NCBI GenBank assembly: GCA_024701455.1
Contig: JABXYP010000001.1
Location: forward strand, 2,050,001 to 2,114,000
DNA: 64,000 nucleotides
Source: Bacillus sp. A301a_S52
GTDB taxonomy: Bacteria; Bacillota; Bacilli; Bacillales; Salisediminibacteriaceae
Direction of reading: 5' to 3'
Position numbers and translations under genes: made by a program
Notes under the pieces: model-generated
Seen by the model: the letters and a program-made list of their open reading frames with translations, nothing else
What the model was told of the DNA's origin: nothing
Databases searched by the model: none
Shown here: positions 1 to 9,493 of the stretch, piece by piece
Layout of the letters: every line of letters begins with the position of its first letter
Numbering within the stretch: the stretch's first letter is position 1

Positions 1-669
1 GAAGAATTATGGGAGATTTGTAAAATGGCACGGCAACTTACTCTAGATGAGAAATATATGGTAGGTCGTGTTATCGCTAGACCGTTTATTGGCGTGCCTG
101 GCAATTGGGAGAGGACATCAAACAGACATGACTATGCTCTAAAGCCTTTTGGACGAACTGTCATGAATGAATTGAAAGATAATGAGTTTGACTCACTAGC
201 CATAGGAAAAATCTCGGATATATATGACGGAGAAGGTATTACAAAATCCTTACGGACAACGTCTAATATGGATGGTATGGATAAGCTTAATGAGACAGTT
301 GCAATGAATTTCACAGGACTAAGTTTTCTTAATCTCGTGGACTTTGATGCTAAATTCGGCCACCGGAGAGACCCGATCGGTTATGGTCATGCTTTAGAGG
401 AATATGATGCTCGTCTACCAGAAGTAATAGACAACTTACGTGATGATGACTTATTAATTATTACGGCTGATCATGGAAATGACCCTGTTCATCACGGAAC
501 AGACCATACGCGGGAGTATGTCCCATTACTCGTATACAACACTAGATTGAATGGAGGGAAATCTATAGGAACTAGGGAAACATTTGCTGATATTGGCGCC
601 ACTATTGCTGATAATTTTAATGTGAAGGCACCTGAAAATGGCACCAGCTTTCTAAATGAGCTTAAATAG
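1..669 (+). CDS. deoB: Phosphopentomutase, C-terminal part (5' end outside window)
   Basis: Interconverts ribose-1-phosphate or deoxyribose-1-phosphate with the 5-phosphates in nucleoside salvage. The frame is open from base 1 (EELWEICK precedes the first ATG at 25), so the start lies upstream and the ATG is internal. The visible part holds the alkaline-phosphatase-superfamily core: [10 protein letters not shown] near the left edge, [14 protein letters not shown] and the metal-binding ITADHGNDP near residue 148 counted from the ATG, then [11 protein letters not shown]. It ends in TAG at 667-669, which overlaps the ribosome-binding site of the next gene. The gene order deoB-pupG-pdp matches the drm-pupG unit of Bacillus subtilis. 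Confidence 0.95.
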   Translation, partial: EELWEICKMARQLTLDEKYMVGRVIARPFIGVPGNWERTSNRHDYALKPFGRTVMNELKDNEFDSLAIGKISDIYDGEGITKSLRTTSNMDGMDKLNETVAMNFTGLSFLNLVDFDAKFGHRRDPIGYGHALEEYDARLPEVIDNLRDDDLLIITADHGNDPVHHGTDHTREYVPLLVYNTRLNGGKSIGTRETFADIGATIADNFNVKAPENGTSFLNELK

Positions 670-681
670 GAGATGAAACGA

Positions 682-1509
682 GTGAAATTAACAGTAACCG
701 CGAATACAATCAAAGAAGCGAAAGAATATATTGAAAGTAAATTAACTGTTAAGCCGACTATAGGCCTTATTCTTGGATCAGGTCTCGGTGTTCTGGCAGA
801 TGACATTAAAGATCCAGTTACGATTCCTTATAAAGATATCCCAGGGTTTCCACAATCAACGGTAACGGGGCACAAAGGACAATTTGTTATAGGTGAGCTT
901 GAAGGTAAAATTGTCGCTGCTATGCAAGGAAGATTTCATTATTATGAAGGTTATACGATGGCATTAGTGACGCTTCCTGTTCGCGTCATGAAAGCGATGG
1001 GCGTGGACAATTTAATTGTGACGAATGCTGCTGGAGGCATAAATGAATCCTATCAGCCAGGTGATTTGATGCTAATTAAAGATCATATTAATATGTTTGG
1101 CACGAATCCTCTCATAGGACCGAATGATGAAGGAGTAGGTGTGAGATTTCCAGATATGTCACAAGCATATACTCCAAACCTAATAGAATTAGCTGAAAAT
1201 GTGGCAGAATCTCTAAGTTTAGAGGTTCATAAAGGGGTTTATGTTGGCAATACAGGTCCTGCTTATGAAACTCCAGCTGAAGTTAGAATGTTGCGCACTC
1301 TTGGAGGAGATGCAGTAGGAATGTCTACAGTACCAGAAGTTATAGTGGCAAGACATAGTAATATGTCCGTTTTAGGGATTTCTTGTATTTCTAATATGGC
1401 AGCTGGAATTCTTGACCAGCCGTTAACTCACGATGAAGTTATGGAAACAACAGAACGAGTCAAATCAAACTTTCTTAGTTTTGTAAAAGCGACTATTAAA
1501 AGGCTTTAA
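682..1509 (+). CDS. pupG: Purine-nucleoside phosphorylase
   Basis: Cleaves purine (deoxy)nucleosides with phosphate to base and (deoxy)ribose-1-phosphate, which deoB then uses. Family marks are LILGSGLGVLAD near the N terminus, MQGRFHYYEGY, VTNAAGGIN, ITDH-like IKDHINMFGTNPL and GMSTVPEVIVARH near the C terminus. These belong to the trimeric PNP class. I chose the GTG at 682 because AGGAG at 668-672 lies 9 bases before it. An in-frame ATG at 673 touches that Shine-Dalgarno and is too close. At 275 residues it matches the family length of about 270-275. It starts 12 bases after the deoB stop, so the two are co-transcribed. Confidence 0.93.
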   Translation: MKLTVTANTIKEAKEYIESKLTVKPTIGLILGSGLGVLADDIKDPVTIPYKDIPGFPQSTVTGHKGQFVIGELEGKIVAAMQGRFHYYEGYTMALVTLPVRVMKAMGVDNLIVTNAAGGINESYQPGDLMLIKDHINMFGTNPLIGPNDEGVGVRFPDMSQAYTPNLIELAENVAESLSLEVHKGVYVGNTGPAYETPAEVRMLRTLGGDAVGMSTVPEVIVARHSNMSVLGISCISNMAAGILDQPLTHDEVMETTERVKSNFLSFVKATIKRL

Positions 1510-1601
1510 AGTCAAGTCAAAATTGGGGGAGTCTCCAATTATGACATTGTCAAGTTTCGATAATGCACAAGCGGAGTAATGAAATAAAGGGGGATTAAAA
1601 C

Positions 1602-2903
1602 ATGAGAATGGTTGATTTAATAGAAAAAAAACGGAACGGGCTGGCGCACACTAAAGAAGAAATAAAATTTATCATTGAGGGATATACAGATGAATCGATT
1701 CCTGAATATCAAATGAGTGCTTGGGCAATGGCTGTTTTTTTTCAAGATATGTCAGTAGATGAAAAAGCGTGGTTAACCGAAGCAATGGTTCATTCTGGTG
1801 ACACAATAGATTTATCCGCTATTGAAGGTGTCAAAGTTGATAAGCATTCTACTGGAGGCGTTGGGGATACGACGACACTCGTCCTTGCCCCACTAGTAGC
1901 AAGTGTCGGTGTGCCAGTAGCTAAGATGAGTGGGCGTGGACTAGGACATACGGGCGGAACAATTGATAAGTTGGAAGCAATAAAAGGATTTAATGTGGAA
2001 ATATCAAATGATACGTTCATTGAACTTGTTAATAAAAATAAAGCAGCGGTTATCGGTCAAACGCAAAATTTAACACCGGCTGATAAAAAGTTGTATGGGT
2101 TACGGGATGTGACTGCTACCGTTAATTCTATCCCCCTTATTGCAAGTTCTATCATGAGTAAAAAAATTGCTTCTGGTGCAGATAGAATCGTACTAGATGT
2201 TAAAACGGGTGCAGGCGCCTTTATGAAAGAGTTGTCCCATGCAAAAAAACTAGCAGAAGCGATGGTGACTATCGGAAATAATCTTGGCAGACAAACTTCT
2301 GCTATTATCTCGGATATGAGTCAGCCATTAGGTTTTATGATAGGAAATGCTCTTGAAGTTAAAGAGGCTATCGATACGTTAAAGGGAGAAGGTCCTGAAG
2401 ATCTAACAGACCTATGTTTAACTCTAGGCAGCCAAATGGTTGTCTTAGCTGGAAAGGCAGAGTCGTTAGAAAATGCCAAAGAGTTACTGCAAGGAGCGAT
2501 TGATTCAGGGAAGGCTATTGAGCAATTTAAAGTATTTATTGCAGCACAAGAAGGGGATGCCACTGTAGTGGACTATCCTGAAAAGCTGCCTCAATCTTCC
2601 TATAAAATAGATGTGTTAAGTGAAAATGAAGGCTTTGTTTCAGGTATTGTTGCTGATCAAATTGGCACGGCCGCTATGCTTTTAGGTGCAGGCCGGGTTA
2701 CGAAGTCATCTGAAATTGATTTAGCTGTTGGCTTAGAATTAAAAAAGAAAATCGGGGATTCAATTTCAATAGGAGAGCCTCTTGTGACGATTCATGCTAA
2801 TAGTGATAATATTTCCGAAATTAAATCCAAAATTCTTAAATCTTATAAGATAACACCTTTAGAAGTAGGGGCGCCTGAATTAATTTATGATGTGTTGACG
2901 TGA
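1602..2903 (+). CDS. pdp: Pyrimidine-nucleoside phosphorylase
   Basis: Phosphorolyses uridine, thymidine and deoxyuridine; last gene of the nucleoside-catabolic cluster. The 433 residues are full family length. Seen are the thymidine/pyrimidine phosphorylase signature around [17 protein letters not shown], the phosphate-binding KHSTGGVGD near residue 80, and the alpha/alpha-beta domain layout expected for the family. The start ATG at 1602 has GGGGG about 8 bases upstream. A strong intrinsic terminator follows 53 bases after the stop, closing the transcription unit. Confidence 0.95.
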   Translation: MRMVDLIEKKRNGLAHTKEEIKFIIEGYTDESIPEYQMSAWAMAVFFQDMSVDEKAWLTEAMVHSGDTIDLSAIEGVKVDKHSTGGVGDTTTLVLAPLVASVGVPVAKMSGRGLGHTGGTIDKLEAIKGFNVEISNDTFIELVNKNKAAVIGQTQNLTPADKKLYGLRDVTATVNSIPLIASSIMSKKIASGADRIVLDVKTGAGAFMKELSHAKKLAEAMVTIGNNLGRQTSAIISDMSQPLGFMIGNALEVKEAIDTLKGEGPEDLTDLCLTLGSQMVVLAGKAESLENAKELLQGAIDSGKAIEQFKVFIAAQEGDATVVDYPEKLPQSSYKIDVLSENEGFVSGIVADQIGTAAMLLGAGRVTKSSEIDLAVGLELKKKIGDSISIGEPLVTIHANSDNISEIKSKILKSYKITPLEVGAPELIYDVLT

Positions 2904-2956
2904 TAATCAATGATGTAGGAGAACCCCTTAATTATAAAAACCTCTAAATGTATTTG

Positions 2957-2994
2957 ATGAGACAGGATATAGTCATTCCTTGTCTCATTTTTTT
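2957..2994 (+). terminator. Intrinsic terminator after pdp
   Basis: Stem ATGAGACAGGA (2957-2967) pairs with TCCTTGTCTCAT (2977-2988) with one bulged base, followed by a run of T to 2994. The T run overlaps the first TTTAT of the repeat element that starts at 2992. Confidence 0.85.
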
Positions 2995-3100
2995 ATAACA
3001 GATAACCGTCCGTAAAACTCACGCCACAAAATCGAGAGGATAACTAACACTATTTAGTTGAGAGATAGCGGATGCTAATGGCCATTTCCCTATATGTTTA
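2992..3100 (+). repeat. Dispersed repeat copy R1 (TTTAT-bounded, short form)
   Basis: First of six related copies in the window. It opens TTTATAACAGATAACCGTCC, carries ACTCACGCCACAAAATCGAG and the right-hand motif GATAGCGGATGCTAATG, and ends at a second TTTAT (3096-3100). It lacks the 3' hairpin module seen in the long copies. The left arm ACCGTCCGT and right arm GCGGATGCT still pair if G-T wobbles and one mismatch are allowed. It fills most of the 336-base gap between pdp and dacF. The rest of that gap (3101-3240) is AT-rich leader of dacF. Confidence 0.7.
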
Positions 3101-3240
3101 TCCTAATTAAAAAGGTTGAAAGCTTCACGAAAGTTATGATTTAAGTATTAACCTTTGATTCATTTATGTTTGAAAGAATACTATCACAATAAAATGGAAA
3201 AAATAGTTGGGAGTGATAATGATTAAATGGAGGGATACGT

Positions 3241-4404
3241 GTGAAGAAACTAGTGACAGGGTGTTTAAGTGTACTTTTCTTTTTGACTCATATTGGTTTC
3301 ACTTCAGCAGAAGAAACGACTCTTGAGTTCGCAGAAGAAGCGACTTCAGCTATATTGATGGAAAGAGATACTGGAACCGTATTATTTGATAAAAACAGTC
3401 ACGAAAGGCTGCCCCCAGCGAGCATGACAAAGATTATGACGATGTTGTTGATCATGGAAGCTATCGATGAAGGAAGACTTAACTGGGATGATAAAGTTAG
3501 AACAAGTGAACGTGCTGCTTCTATGGGAGGGTCACAAATTTTTCTTGAACCTGGCGAAGAAATGACAGTCAAGGAAATGATGAAAGGTATTGCCATTGTC
3601 TCTGGTAATGATGCATCCGTTGCCATGGCAGAACATTTAGCAGGGACTGAAAAAGAGTTCGTTCGTTTAATGAATGATAGAGCAAAAGAATTAGGTTTGA
3701 CGAACACCTTGTTCGCTAATTCTAACGGCCTTCCAGCAGACAACCACTATTCTTCTGCTTATGACCTTGCGATAATGGGCAAAGCTCTATTACAACATGA
3801 AAAGATAACCGAGTTTACAAGTATTTATGAAGATTACTTACGGGAAGATACCTCAGACCCTTTTTGGCTCGTCAATACGAATAAGCTTATAAAGTTCTAT
3901 CCCGGGGTAGATGGCTTAAAAACTGGTTATACAGAAGAAGCAAAGTATTGTCTTACAGCCAGTGCAAATAAAGATGGGATGAGAATGATTTCAGTTGTCA
4001 TGGGTGCACCTGCTACAAAAGATCGTAATCGTTATATTACTGAAATGTTCGATTATGCTTACAGCCAATTTGAATTACACAATCGGTATCAGCCAGAAGA
4101 TATACTTGCTGAAGCAAAAATAGATAAAGGAGCGAGGAGACATGTAAACCTAGTTCCTGCAACCCCTGTCTCATTACTTATAAAAAAAGGACAATCGTTA
4201 GATGGTTTGACTGAAAAAGTGACAGTTAGTGATCATGTCAGAGCTCCTGTGAAAAAAGGAGATCAATTAGGAATTATAACTCTTCACCAAGACGGAAAAG
4301 AGGTTCTTAGCCAGCCGTTAGTTGCACAGGATGATATAAAAGAAGCTAGTATATGGCAGCTCATGAAGCGTGCTAAAGATGCATTGTCGGGCCGTGCTTC
4401 GTAA
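3241..4404 (+). CDS. dacF: D-alanyl-D-alanine carboxypeptidase, sporulation type (DacF)
   Basis: Low-molecular-weight penicillin-binding protein that trims the terminal D-Ala of peptidoglycan stem peptides. In B. subtilis it is made in the forespore under sigma F and modulates cortex crosslinking. The 387 residues start with a GTG preceded by GGAGGG and a signal peptide ending near FTSAEE. Serine-peptidase S11 motifs are in order: S61-M-T-K64, S121-G-N123 and K227-T-G229. A C-terminal PBP5-type beta domain follows from about residue 280. Its position directly before spoIIAA is the same as in B. subtilis. Confidence 0.93.
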   Translation: MKKLVTGCLSVLFFLTHIGFTSAEETTLEFAEEATSAILMERDTGTVLFDKNSHERLPPASMTKIMTMLLIMEAIDEGRLNWDDKVRTSERAASMGGSQIFLEPGEEMTVKEMMKGIAIVSGNDASVAMAEHLAGTEKEFVRLMNDRAKELGLTNTLFANSNGLPADNHYSSAYDLAIMGKALLQHEKITEFTSIYEDYLREDTSDPFWLVNTNKLIKFYPGVDGLKTGYTEEAKYCLTASANKDGMRMISVVMGAPATKDRNRYITEMFDYAYSQFELHNRYQPEDILAEAKIDKGARRHVNLVPATPVSLLIKKGQSLDGLTEKVTVSDHVRAPVKKGDQLGIITLHQDGKEVLSQPLVAQDDIKEASIWQLMKRAKDALSGRAS

Positions 4405-4457
4405 TTCACCGAATTGTTAATGGTTTTGCCGAATCAACACTAGTTTTGTTCACGAGC

Positions 4458-4484
4458 AGGAATAAAAAGTGTAAAAAGTGAATT
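4458..4484 (+). promoter_or_regulatory. Candidate sigma H promoter of the spoIIA operon
   Basis: AGGAATA at 4458 and AGTGAATTA around 4477-4484 match the sigma H pattern (AGGAWWW, then GAAT). They lie about 70 bases before spoIIAA. The B. subtilis spoIIA operon is known to be driven by sigma H with Spo0A. The match is by eye only. Confidence 0.6.
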
Positions 4485-4555
4485 ACTCAACGTGACTCAC
4501 CAGATTCCCGGGAGGGGGAACGGAGGAGTAAGAATTTATGAGAAGGAGTGAAAAC

Positions 4556-4909
4556 ATGAGTTTACTGATTGATTTAGAGCAAAAAGGTGACATTCTTTGT
4601 GTCAGACTCGTAGGAGAATTAGATCATCACACAGCTGTTAAACTAAGGGACAGGGTAGACACAGCCTTGAATGAACAAGGGCTAACACATGTTCTGCTTA
4701 ATTTAGAAAAACTGACCTTCATGGATAGTTCTGGTTTGGGGGTTGTGCTTGGTCGTTATAAAAAAGTTCAAGCGGTTAATGGAGAAATGGTAGTATGCTG
4801 CTTATCTCAGCAGGTGAGACGATTATTTGAATTATCTGGCCTTTTTAAAATTGTGACGTTCACTGCGAATGAAAGGGAAGCGTTGAACAGTTTGGGGGCT
4901 GCTTCATGA
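4556..4909 (+). CDS. spoIIAA: Anti-anti-sigma F factor SpoIIAA
   Basis: STAS-domain protein. When unphosphorylated it pulls SpoIIAB off sigma F and so starts the forespore programme. The ATG at 4556 has AAGGAG about 8 bases upstream and gives 117 residues, the same length as B. subtilis SpoIIAA; an upstream in-frame ATG at 4538 has no better support. The phosphorylation loop [15 protein letters not shown] is intact, with the acceptor serine in DSSGLG. The gene overlaps spoIIAB by 4 bases (ATGA), implying translational coupling. Confidence 0.97.
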   Translation: MSLLIDLEQKGDILCVRLVGELDHHTAVKLRDRVDTALNEQGLTHVLLNLEKLTFMDSSGLGVVLGRYKKVQAVNGEMVVCCLSQQVRRLFELSGLFKIVTFTANEREALNSLGAAS

Positions 4910-5346
4910 GAAACCGAATGGAATTATCCTTTACAGCTGTAAGTGCTAACGAATCATTTGCAAGAGTTTCAGTAGCTGCGTTTGTTGCCCAATTGGATCC
5001 CACTATGGATGAACTTACTGAAATAAAAACTGTTGTGAGTGAAGCCGTAACGAATGCAATTATTCACGGTTATGGGGAAAATGATGAGGGTATTGTTTAT
5101 GTCGAAGTTGAATTAGTAGACGGAACCGTCCATCTAGTCGTCCGTGATGAGGGCTTAGGCATATCGAACTTGGAAGAAGCAAGACTACCATTGTATACTT
5201 CAAAACCGGAACTAGAACGAAGCGGTATGGGATTTACAATTATGGAGAACTTTATGGATGACGTTTCAGTAGAATCGAGTCCCTTAGAGGGCACGACTGT
5301 CACACTTGTAAAACGCCTGTCAAAACAAAATGTACTCTGTAATTGA
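4906..5346 (+). CDS. spoIIAB: Anti-sigma F factor and SpoIIAA kinase SpoIIAB
   Basis: GHKL-fold serine kinase. It holds sigma F inactive and phosphorylates SpoIIAA. The ATP-binding boxes are visible: the N box [11 protein letters not shown] (near residue 48), the G1 box VRDEGLGI and the G2 region [10 protein letters not shown]. The 146 residues match the family. It overlaps spoIIAA by 4 bases and abuts spoIIAC, giving the tricistronic spoIIA operon. Confidence 0.97.
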   Translation: MRNRMELSFTAVSANESFARVSVAAFVAQLDPTMDELTEIKTVVSEAVTNAIIHGYGENDEGIVYVEVELVDGTVHLVVRDEGLGISNLEEARLPLYTSKPELERSGMGFTIMENFMDDVSVESSPLEGTTVTLVKRLSKQNVLCN

Positions 5347-5357
5347 GAGGACTTCCT

Positions 5358-6116
5358 ATGATGAATGTAGAATTTAAAGATAATCAGAAGAAGTATTTAA
5401 AAGATGATGAAGTAAAAAAACTGATCGCACAAGCTCAAGAAGGCAATCAGGAAGCTCGTGACCGCATCGTCAGTCATAATACTAGGTTAGTCTGGTCAGT
5501 CGTACAACGATTTTTAAATAGGGGCTATGACCAAGAGGATTTATTTCAAATTGGGTGCATAGGCTTAATTAAATCAGTAGATAAATTTGATTTATCTTTT
5601 GATGTCAAATTTTCTACGTATGCTGTTCCTATGATTATTGGAGAAATTCAGCGTTTTCTACGAGATGACGGCACAGTAAAAGTAAGCCGATCAATTAAAG
5701 AAACAGCGAATCATATTCGCAAGATGAGTGATGAGCTAGCAAAAACGTTTGGTAGAGTACCGACTATCCAAGAAATTGCAGAAAAATTAGACATCAGCCC
5801 TGAAGAAGTTGTATTTGCTCAAGAAGCCAATCGGCAATTAGCTTCTATTCATGAAACAGTCTATGAAAATGATGGTGACCCTATTACTATTCTCGACCAA
5901 ATTTCTGATGAAAATGATACGAAATGGTTCGATAAAATAGCATTAAAAGATGAAATTGACAGATTATCAGAACGTGAAAAATTAATCATTTTTCTAAGGT
6001 ATTATAAGGACCAAACACAATCTCAGGTAGCAGAAAGACTTGGAATCTCTCAAGTACAGGTTTCACGACTAGAAAAGAAAATTCTAATTCAATTAAAAGA
6101 ACAGCTCAACGAATAA
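5358..6116 (+). CDS. sigF: RNA polymerase sporulation sigma factor F (SpoIIAC)
   Basis: First forespore-specific sigma factor. Region 2 shows RLVWSVVQRFLNRGY and EDLFQIGCIGLIKSVDKFD; region 2.4/3 has STYAVPMIIGEIQRFLRDDG; region 4 ends with the helix-turn-helix SQVAERLGISQVQVSRLEKK. The start is one of two adjacent ATGs (5358 or 5361). AGAGG at 5346-5350 sits 7 bases before 5358. An upstream in-frame TTG at 5343 overlaps the spoIIAB stop and is less likely. The stop codon lies in the loop of the terminator. Confidence 0.96.
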   Translation: MMNVEFKDNQKKYLKDDEVKKLIAQAQEGNQEARDRIVSHNTRLVWSVVQRFLNRGYDQEDLFQIGCIGLIKSVDKFDLSFDVKFSTYAVPMIIGEIQRFLRDDGTVKVSRSIKETANHIRKMSDELAKTFGRVPTIQEIAEKLDISPEEVVFAQEANRQLASIHETVYENDGDPITILDQISDENDTKWFDKIALKDEIDRLSEREKLIIFLRYYKDQTQSQVAERLGISQVQVSRLEKKILIQLKEQLNE

Positions 6117-6130
6117 GTTGAGCTGTTTTT
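6101..6130 (+). terminator. Intrinsic terminator of the spoIIA operon
   Basis: ACAGCTCAAC (6101-6110) pairs perfectly with GTTGAGCTGT (6117-6126), loop GAATAA, then T5. The sigF TAA (6114-6116) lies inside the loop, so the last sigF codons form the left stem. Confidence 0.88.
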
Positions 6131-6196
6131 GTATTTAATTGCGTTTTTCACTCATACTAAACATGTCACATGGAATTACGGAAAGGAGAGATTAAC

Positions 6197-7681
6197 TTGA
6201 GTCGTGAGGAACTGGATGAAACAAAAATTGATCATCCATTCGTAGCAGATATACATGAAAATGAGCGTCGAATAATAGAACGAGTGGGTATTGGTGAAAG
6301 CTTTGACGTAGGAATTAGAAAAATTCATGTACTCGATAAAGAAGTACAATTTTATTTTGTTAATGGTCTTTGCGACATCGACTATATCATTGAGCTGTTA
6401 AAAGAGCTCATGTTTTTGGACGCCACTGAAAGAAAGCGAACTAAAGTAAGAGAACAAATTGAAAATCGATTGACTCACGTGCAAGTGGAGTATGCTGATA
6501 CATTAGATACAGCTATTAAACAAATGCTTTCGGGGCTTATATTTATCCTCATTGAAGGTGAAGCAGAGGCCATTGTCATAGATGTACGGAGTTATCCTGG
6601 GCGTGGACCTGAGGAACCTGATACAGAGCGAGTAGTACGAGGAAGCCGTGATGGGTATACGGAAAATATTATTGAGAATACGGCGTTAACTAGACGGCGA
6701 ATTCGGGATGAAAGATTACGTAATGAAATGATGCAAGTTGGCAGGAGATCAAAGACAGATATCTGTTTATCGTATATTAAAGGAGTTGCTGACCCGGACC
6801 TTGTGAATATTGTTCGAAAAGAATTAGAAGCGATCGATATAGACGGATTAACAATGGCAGACAAAGTGGTTGAAGAGTTCGTCGTTAAGCAAGGAATTAA
6901 TCCCTTTCCGATGGTTCGTTATACAGAGAGGCCAGATGTAGCCGCTACCCATTTGTTAGAAGGGCATGTTATTTTATTTGTAGATACTTCACCAAGTATC
7001 ATCGTGTTTCCAGCTACTTTTTTTCATCATGTGCAACATGCGGAAGAATATCGTCAAGCTCCTATTGTTGGCACTTTTTTTCGGTGGGTACGCTTTTTGG
7101 GTATGATGTTTGCTTTATTTATTTTGCCATTATGGTTATTAATGGTGTTAGAACCATCACTCATTCCTGAACAACTACACTACATTGGACCTGAAGAAAC
7201 AACGAATGTACCTATATTTGCTCAAATGGTCTTTGCCGAATTAGGAATTGAATTATTAAGGATGGCTGCAATACATACGCCTTCACCTTTAGCTACGGCC
7301 TTGGGGTTAGTGGCGGCTTTACTAATTGGTGAAATTGCCATTGAGGTGGGGTTGTTAGTACCAGAAGTTATTTTATATGTTTCCTTTGCTGCTATTGGTA
7401 TGTTCGCAACACCAAGTTACGAAATGGCGATTGCATTAAAAATTTTAAGGATAGCAGTCCTCATAGCTGTTGTATTGTTTAAGGTGCCAGGCTTTGTCAT
7501 TGCTACAACAGTCTTTTTTATCCTTATAGCTCGAACGAAACCTTTAAATGCACCGTATTTGTGGCCTTTTTTGCCCTTTTATCCGAAAGCATTTTGGGAT
7601 ATTTTAATACGCCAACCAATTCCATTAAAGCGACGTAGACCTAGTATTGTTAAACCAAGAGACCCAATTAAACAAAGCTAA
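6197..7681 (+). CDS. spoVAF: Spore germination protein SpoVAF (GerA family)
   Basis: Inner-membrane protein of the GerA receptor A-subunit family. In B. subtilis SpoVAF acts with SpoVAEa to amplify germination signals. I prefer the TTG at 6197 (MSREELDE), because AAAGGAGA ends 7 bases before it; the upstream ATG at 6170 has no Shine-Dalgarno. That gives 494 residues, the family size. The N-terminal half is soluble and ends near YTERPDVAATHLLEGHV. From about residue 280 there are several membrane segments (for example FLGMMFALFILPLWLLMVL). The C terminus is basic. In B. subtilis this gene closes a spoVA operon; here it stands alone between sigF and lysA. Confidence 0.9.
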   Translation: MSREELDETKIDHPFVADIHENERRIIERVGIGESFDVGIRKIHVLDKEVQFYFVNGLCDIDYIIELLKELMFLDATERKRTKVREQIENRLTHVQVEYADTLDTAIKQMLSGLIFILIEGEAEAIVIDVRSYPGRGPEEPDTERVVRGSRDGYTENIIENTALTRRRIRDERLRNEMMQVGRRSKTDICLSYIKGVADPDLVNIVRKELEAIDIDGLTMADKVVEEFVVKQGINPFPMVRYTERPDVAATHLLEGHVILFVDTSPSIIVFPATFFHHVQHAEEYRQAPIVGTFFRWVRFLGMMFALFILPLWLLMVLEPSLIPEQLHYIGPEETTNVPIFAQMVFAELGIELLRMAAIHTPSPLATALGLVAALLIGEIAIEVGLLVPEVILYVSFAAIGMFATPSYEMAIALKILRIAVLIAVVLFKVPGFVIATTVFFILIARTKPLNAPYLWPFLPFYPKAFWDILIRQPIPLKRRRPSIVKPRDPIKQS

Positions 7682-7760
7682 AACGAAAGCAGTTGCATGA
7701 AGTTCCTGAGTATGATAATGTTTATAAAACTGATATGAAAAGGTGAGCCTTTTCTTAAAC

Positions 7761-7910
7761 AGGTAGAGGTGCAATGAGGATCAGTACATTGTTTGAGCTA
7801 AAGGAAGCTTTGAAAACAATGGAAAGGCCGAGTTGCCGAAGCTGAAGAATGTCTCCTTACATTCCGTCAGCTGGGGTACAGTTGAACATTCTGTACACTG
7901 TCACTGCTTA
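7761..7910 (+). promoter_or_regulatory. Lysine riboswitch (L box)
   Basis: Leader of lysA with the L-box core in order: GGTAGAGGTGCAATGAGGAT, GGAAAGGCCGAGTTGCCGAA, CCGTCAGCTGGGGTACAG and CACTGTCACTG. It is followed by an intrinsic terminator, so lysine binding is expected to cause premature termination and repress lysA. The pattern and target gene fit the established class. It explains most of the 365-base gap between spoVAF and lysA. Confidence 0.92.
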
Positions 7911-7962
7911 TAAATGTGGTGGAGCACTACCCTAAAAGCACACGGTTCTTTGCGATGAGCTT

Positions 7963-8000
7963 AAGGGAAATGAATGTGTTTCATATTCATTTCCCTTTTT
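7963..8000 (+). terminator. Terminator of the lysine riboswitch expression platform
   Basis: AAGGGAAATGAAT (7963-7975) pairs perfectly with ATTCATTTCCCTT (7985-7997), followed by T. It lies 47 bases before the lysA start. Confidence 0.9.
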
Positions 8001-8046
8001 GTTTGTTTTATAGTAGTTAAACGAGTGATAAAAGGAGTGGATCAAT

Positions 8047-9393
8047 ATGGGTTTATACGGCACGAGCTCTATTAATAACTTTGGACATTTAACGATTGGT
8101 GGCGTTGACGTTACTGAATTAGCAGAATTTTATGGCACTCCGTTATATATATATGATGTGAAAGATATTCGTGATCGTGCGCTAGCTTTCAAGAAAGCTT
8201 TTGAACATCAACGTGTAGATTATCAAGTTGCTTATGCAAGTAAAGCATTTAGCTGCATCGCTATGATTGAGTTAGCTGAAGAACTGGGTTTAAGTTTGGA
8301 TGTTTGTTCTGGTGGGGAACTGTTTACCGCTATGAAAGCAGGTTTTCCAGCCGAGAGAATTCATTTTCACGGTAATAATAAAACCCCTGATGAGTTGGAG
8401 ATGGCTTTGAAAGAAGGAATTGGGTGTATTGTGGTTGATAACTTTACAGAGTTATCTTGGCTAATAGCCATGACTGAATCTATGAAAACGCCGATGAAAG
8501 TTCTTATTCGAATTACACCGGGGGTAGAAGCACACACACATGAATATATTTCGACAGGGCAAGAAGATTCTAAATTTGGATTTGATCTGAACAGTGGTCA
8601 AGCTAAAAAAGCAATTAAAATGTTACTAAATCATGAGTATCTTTACTTACAAGGTGTCCATTCCCACATAGGGTCACAAATTTTTCGAGCAGAGGGTTTT
8701 GAAGAAGCAGTGAAAGAAATTTATTCATCAATAGCCAGGTGGCATCAGGAAATGGGCTACTATCCAGACGTGTTAAATGTGGGGGGCGGCTTTGGTATTC
8801 GATATGGAGAGAACGATCATCCGTTGCCTTTGCATGTTTATGTTGACAAAATGGTAGAAACAGCGAAAAGTGAGGCAGCTAAACTCAAAATGCCAGTTCC
8901 AGAAATTTGGATTGAGCCAGGTCGAGCATTAGTCGGAGAAGCTGGTACGACCCTTTACCGTATTGGAACTAGAAAAGATATTCCTGATGTACGGACATAT
9001 CTATCAGTGGACGGGGGGATGACAGATAATATTCGTCCAGCATTATATCAGGCAGAATATGAAGCTCTTCTAGCAAATAAAGCAAACGATGAAAAAACAG
9101 AACTCGTATCTATTGCAGGAAAATGCTGTGAAAGTGGCGATATGCTCATCTGGGATGTTAAGTTACCGCCAGCTGTTCAAGGTGATATTCTTGCAGTTTC
9201 ATCTACAGGTGCATATGGCTATGCTATGGCTAATAATTATAACCGAATTCTTCGTCCTGCTGTGGTTTTTGTGGAAGATGGAGAACACACATGTGTTATT
9301 GAGAGAGAAACATTTAACGATTTAGTACGCCACGAGCGGTCTTATCGTCATCAGTGTCAACTTAAAGCTGTGGATTCCACTGCCAATAAATAA
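8047..9393 (+). CDS. lysA: Diaminopimelate decarboxylase
   Basis: Last step of lysine synthesis: PLP-dependent decarboxylation of meso-diaminopimelate. The 448 residues form a fold-type III barrel plus C-terminal beta domain. The PLP lysine is in YASKAFSC near residue 62. HSHIGSQIF and NVGGGFGIRYGE follow, then EPGRALVGEAGTTLYR and the substrate-binding CCESGDMLIWD. GGAGTGG precedes the ATG at 8047. Expression should be controlled by the upstream lysine riboswitch. Confidence 0.97.
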   Translation: MGLYGTSSINNFGHLTIGGVDVTELAEFYGTPLYIYDVKDIRDRALAFKKAFEHQRVDYQVAYASKAFSCIAMIELAEELGLSLDVCSGGELFTAMKAGFPAERIHFHGNNKTPDELEMALKEGIGCIVVDNFTELSWLIAMTESMKTPMKVLIRITPGVEAHTHEYISTGQEDSKFGFDLNSGQAKKAIKMLLNHEYLYLQGVHSHIGSQIFRAEGFEEAVKEIYSSIARWHQEMGYYPDVLNVGGGFGIRYGENDHPLPLHVYVDKMVETAKSEAAKLKMPVPEIWIEPGRALVGEAGTTLYRIGTRKDIPDVRTYLSVDGGMTDNIRPALYQAEYEALLANKANDEKTELVSIAGKCCESGDMLIWDVKLPPAVQGDILAVSSTGAYGYAMANNYNRILRPAVVFVEDGEHTCVIERETFNDLVRHERSYRHQCQLKAVDSTANK

Positions 9394-9493
9394 TATGAAA
9401 TTTCAGACATAGTCTCATGAGTTTCATTCTAGCTCAATGTAAGGTAGAATAAAGAAGTCTGACTGATTTACACAATAATGGGAGGTCTTCCAC

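Noticed and set aside
1515..1550. Possible hairpin AATTGG ... CCAATT between pupG and pdp
   Set aside because: Six pairs and no T run; unlikely to be a terminator inside a unit that looks co-transcribed.
9089..9325. Plus-strand frame inside lysA
   Set aside because: Fully nested in lysA in another frame, no own signal.
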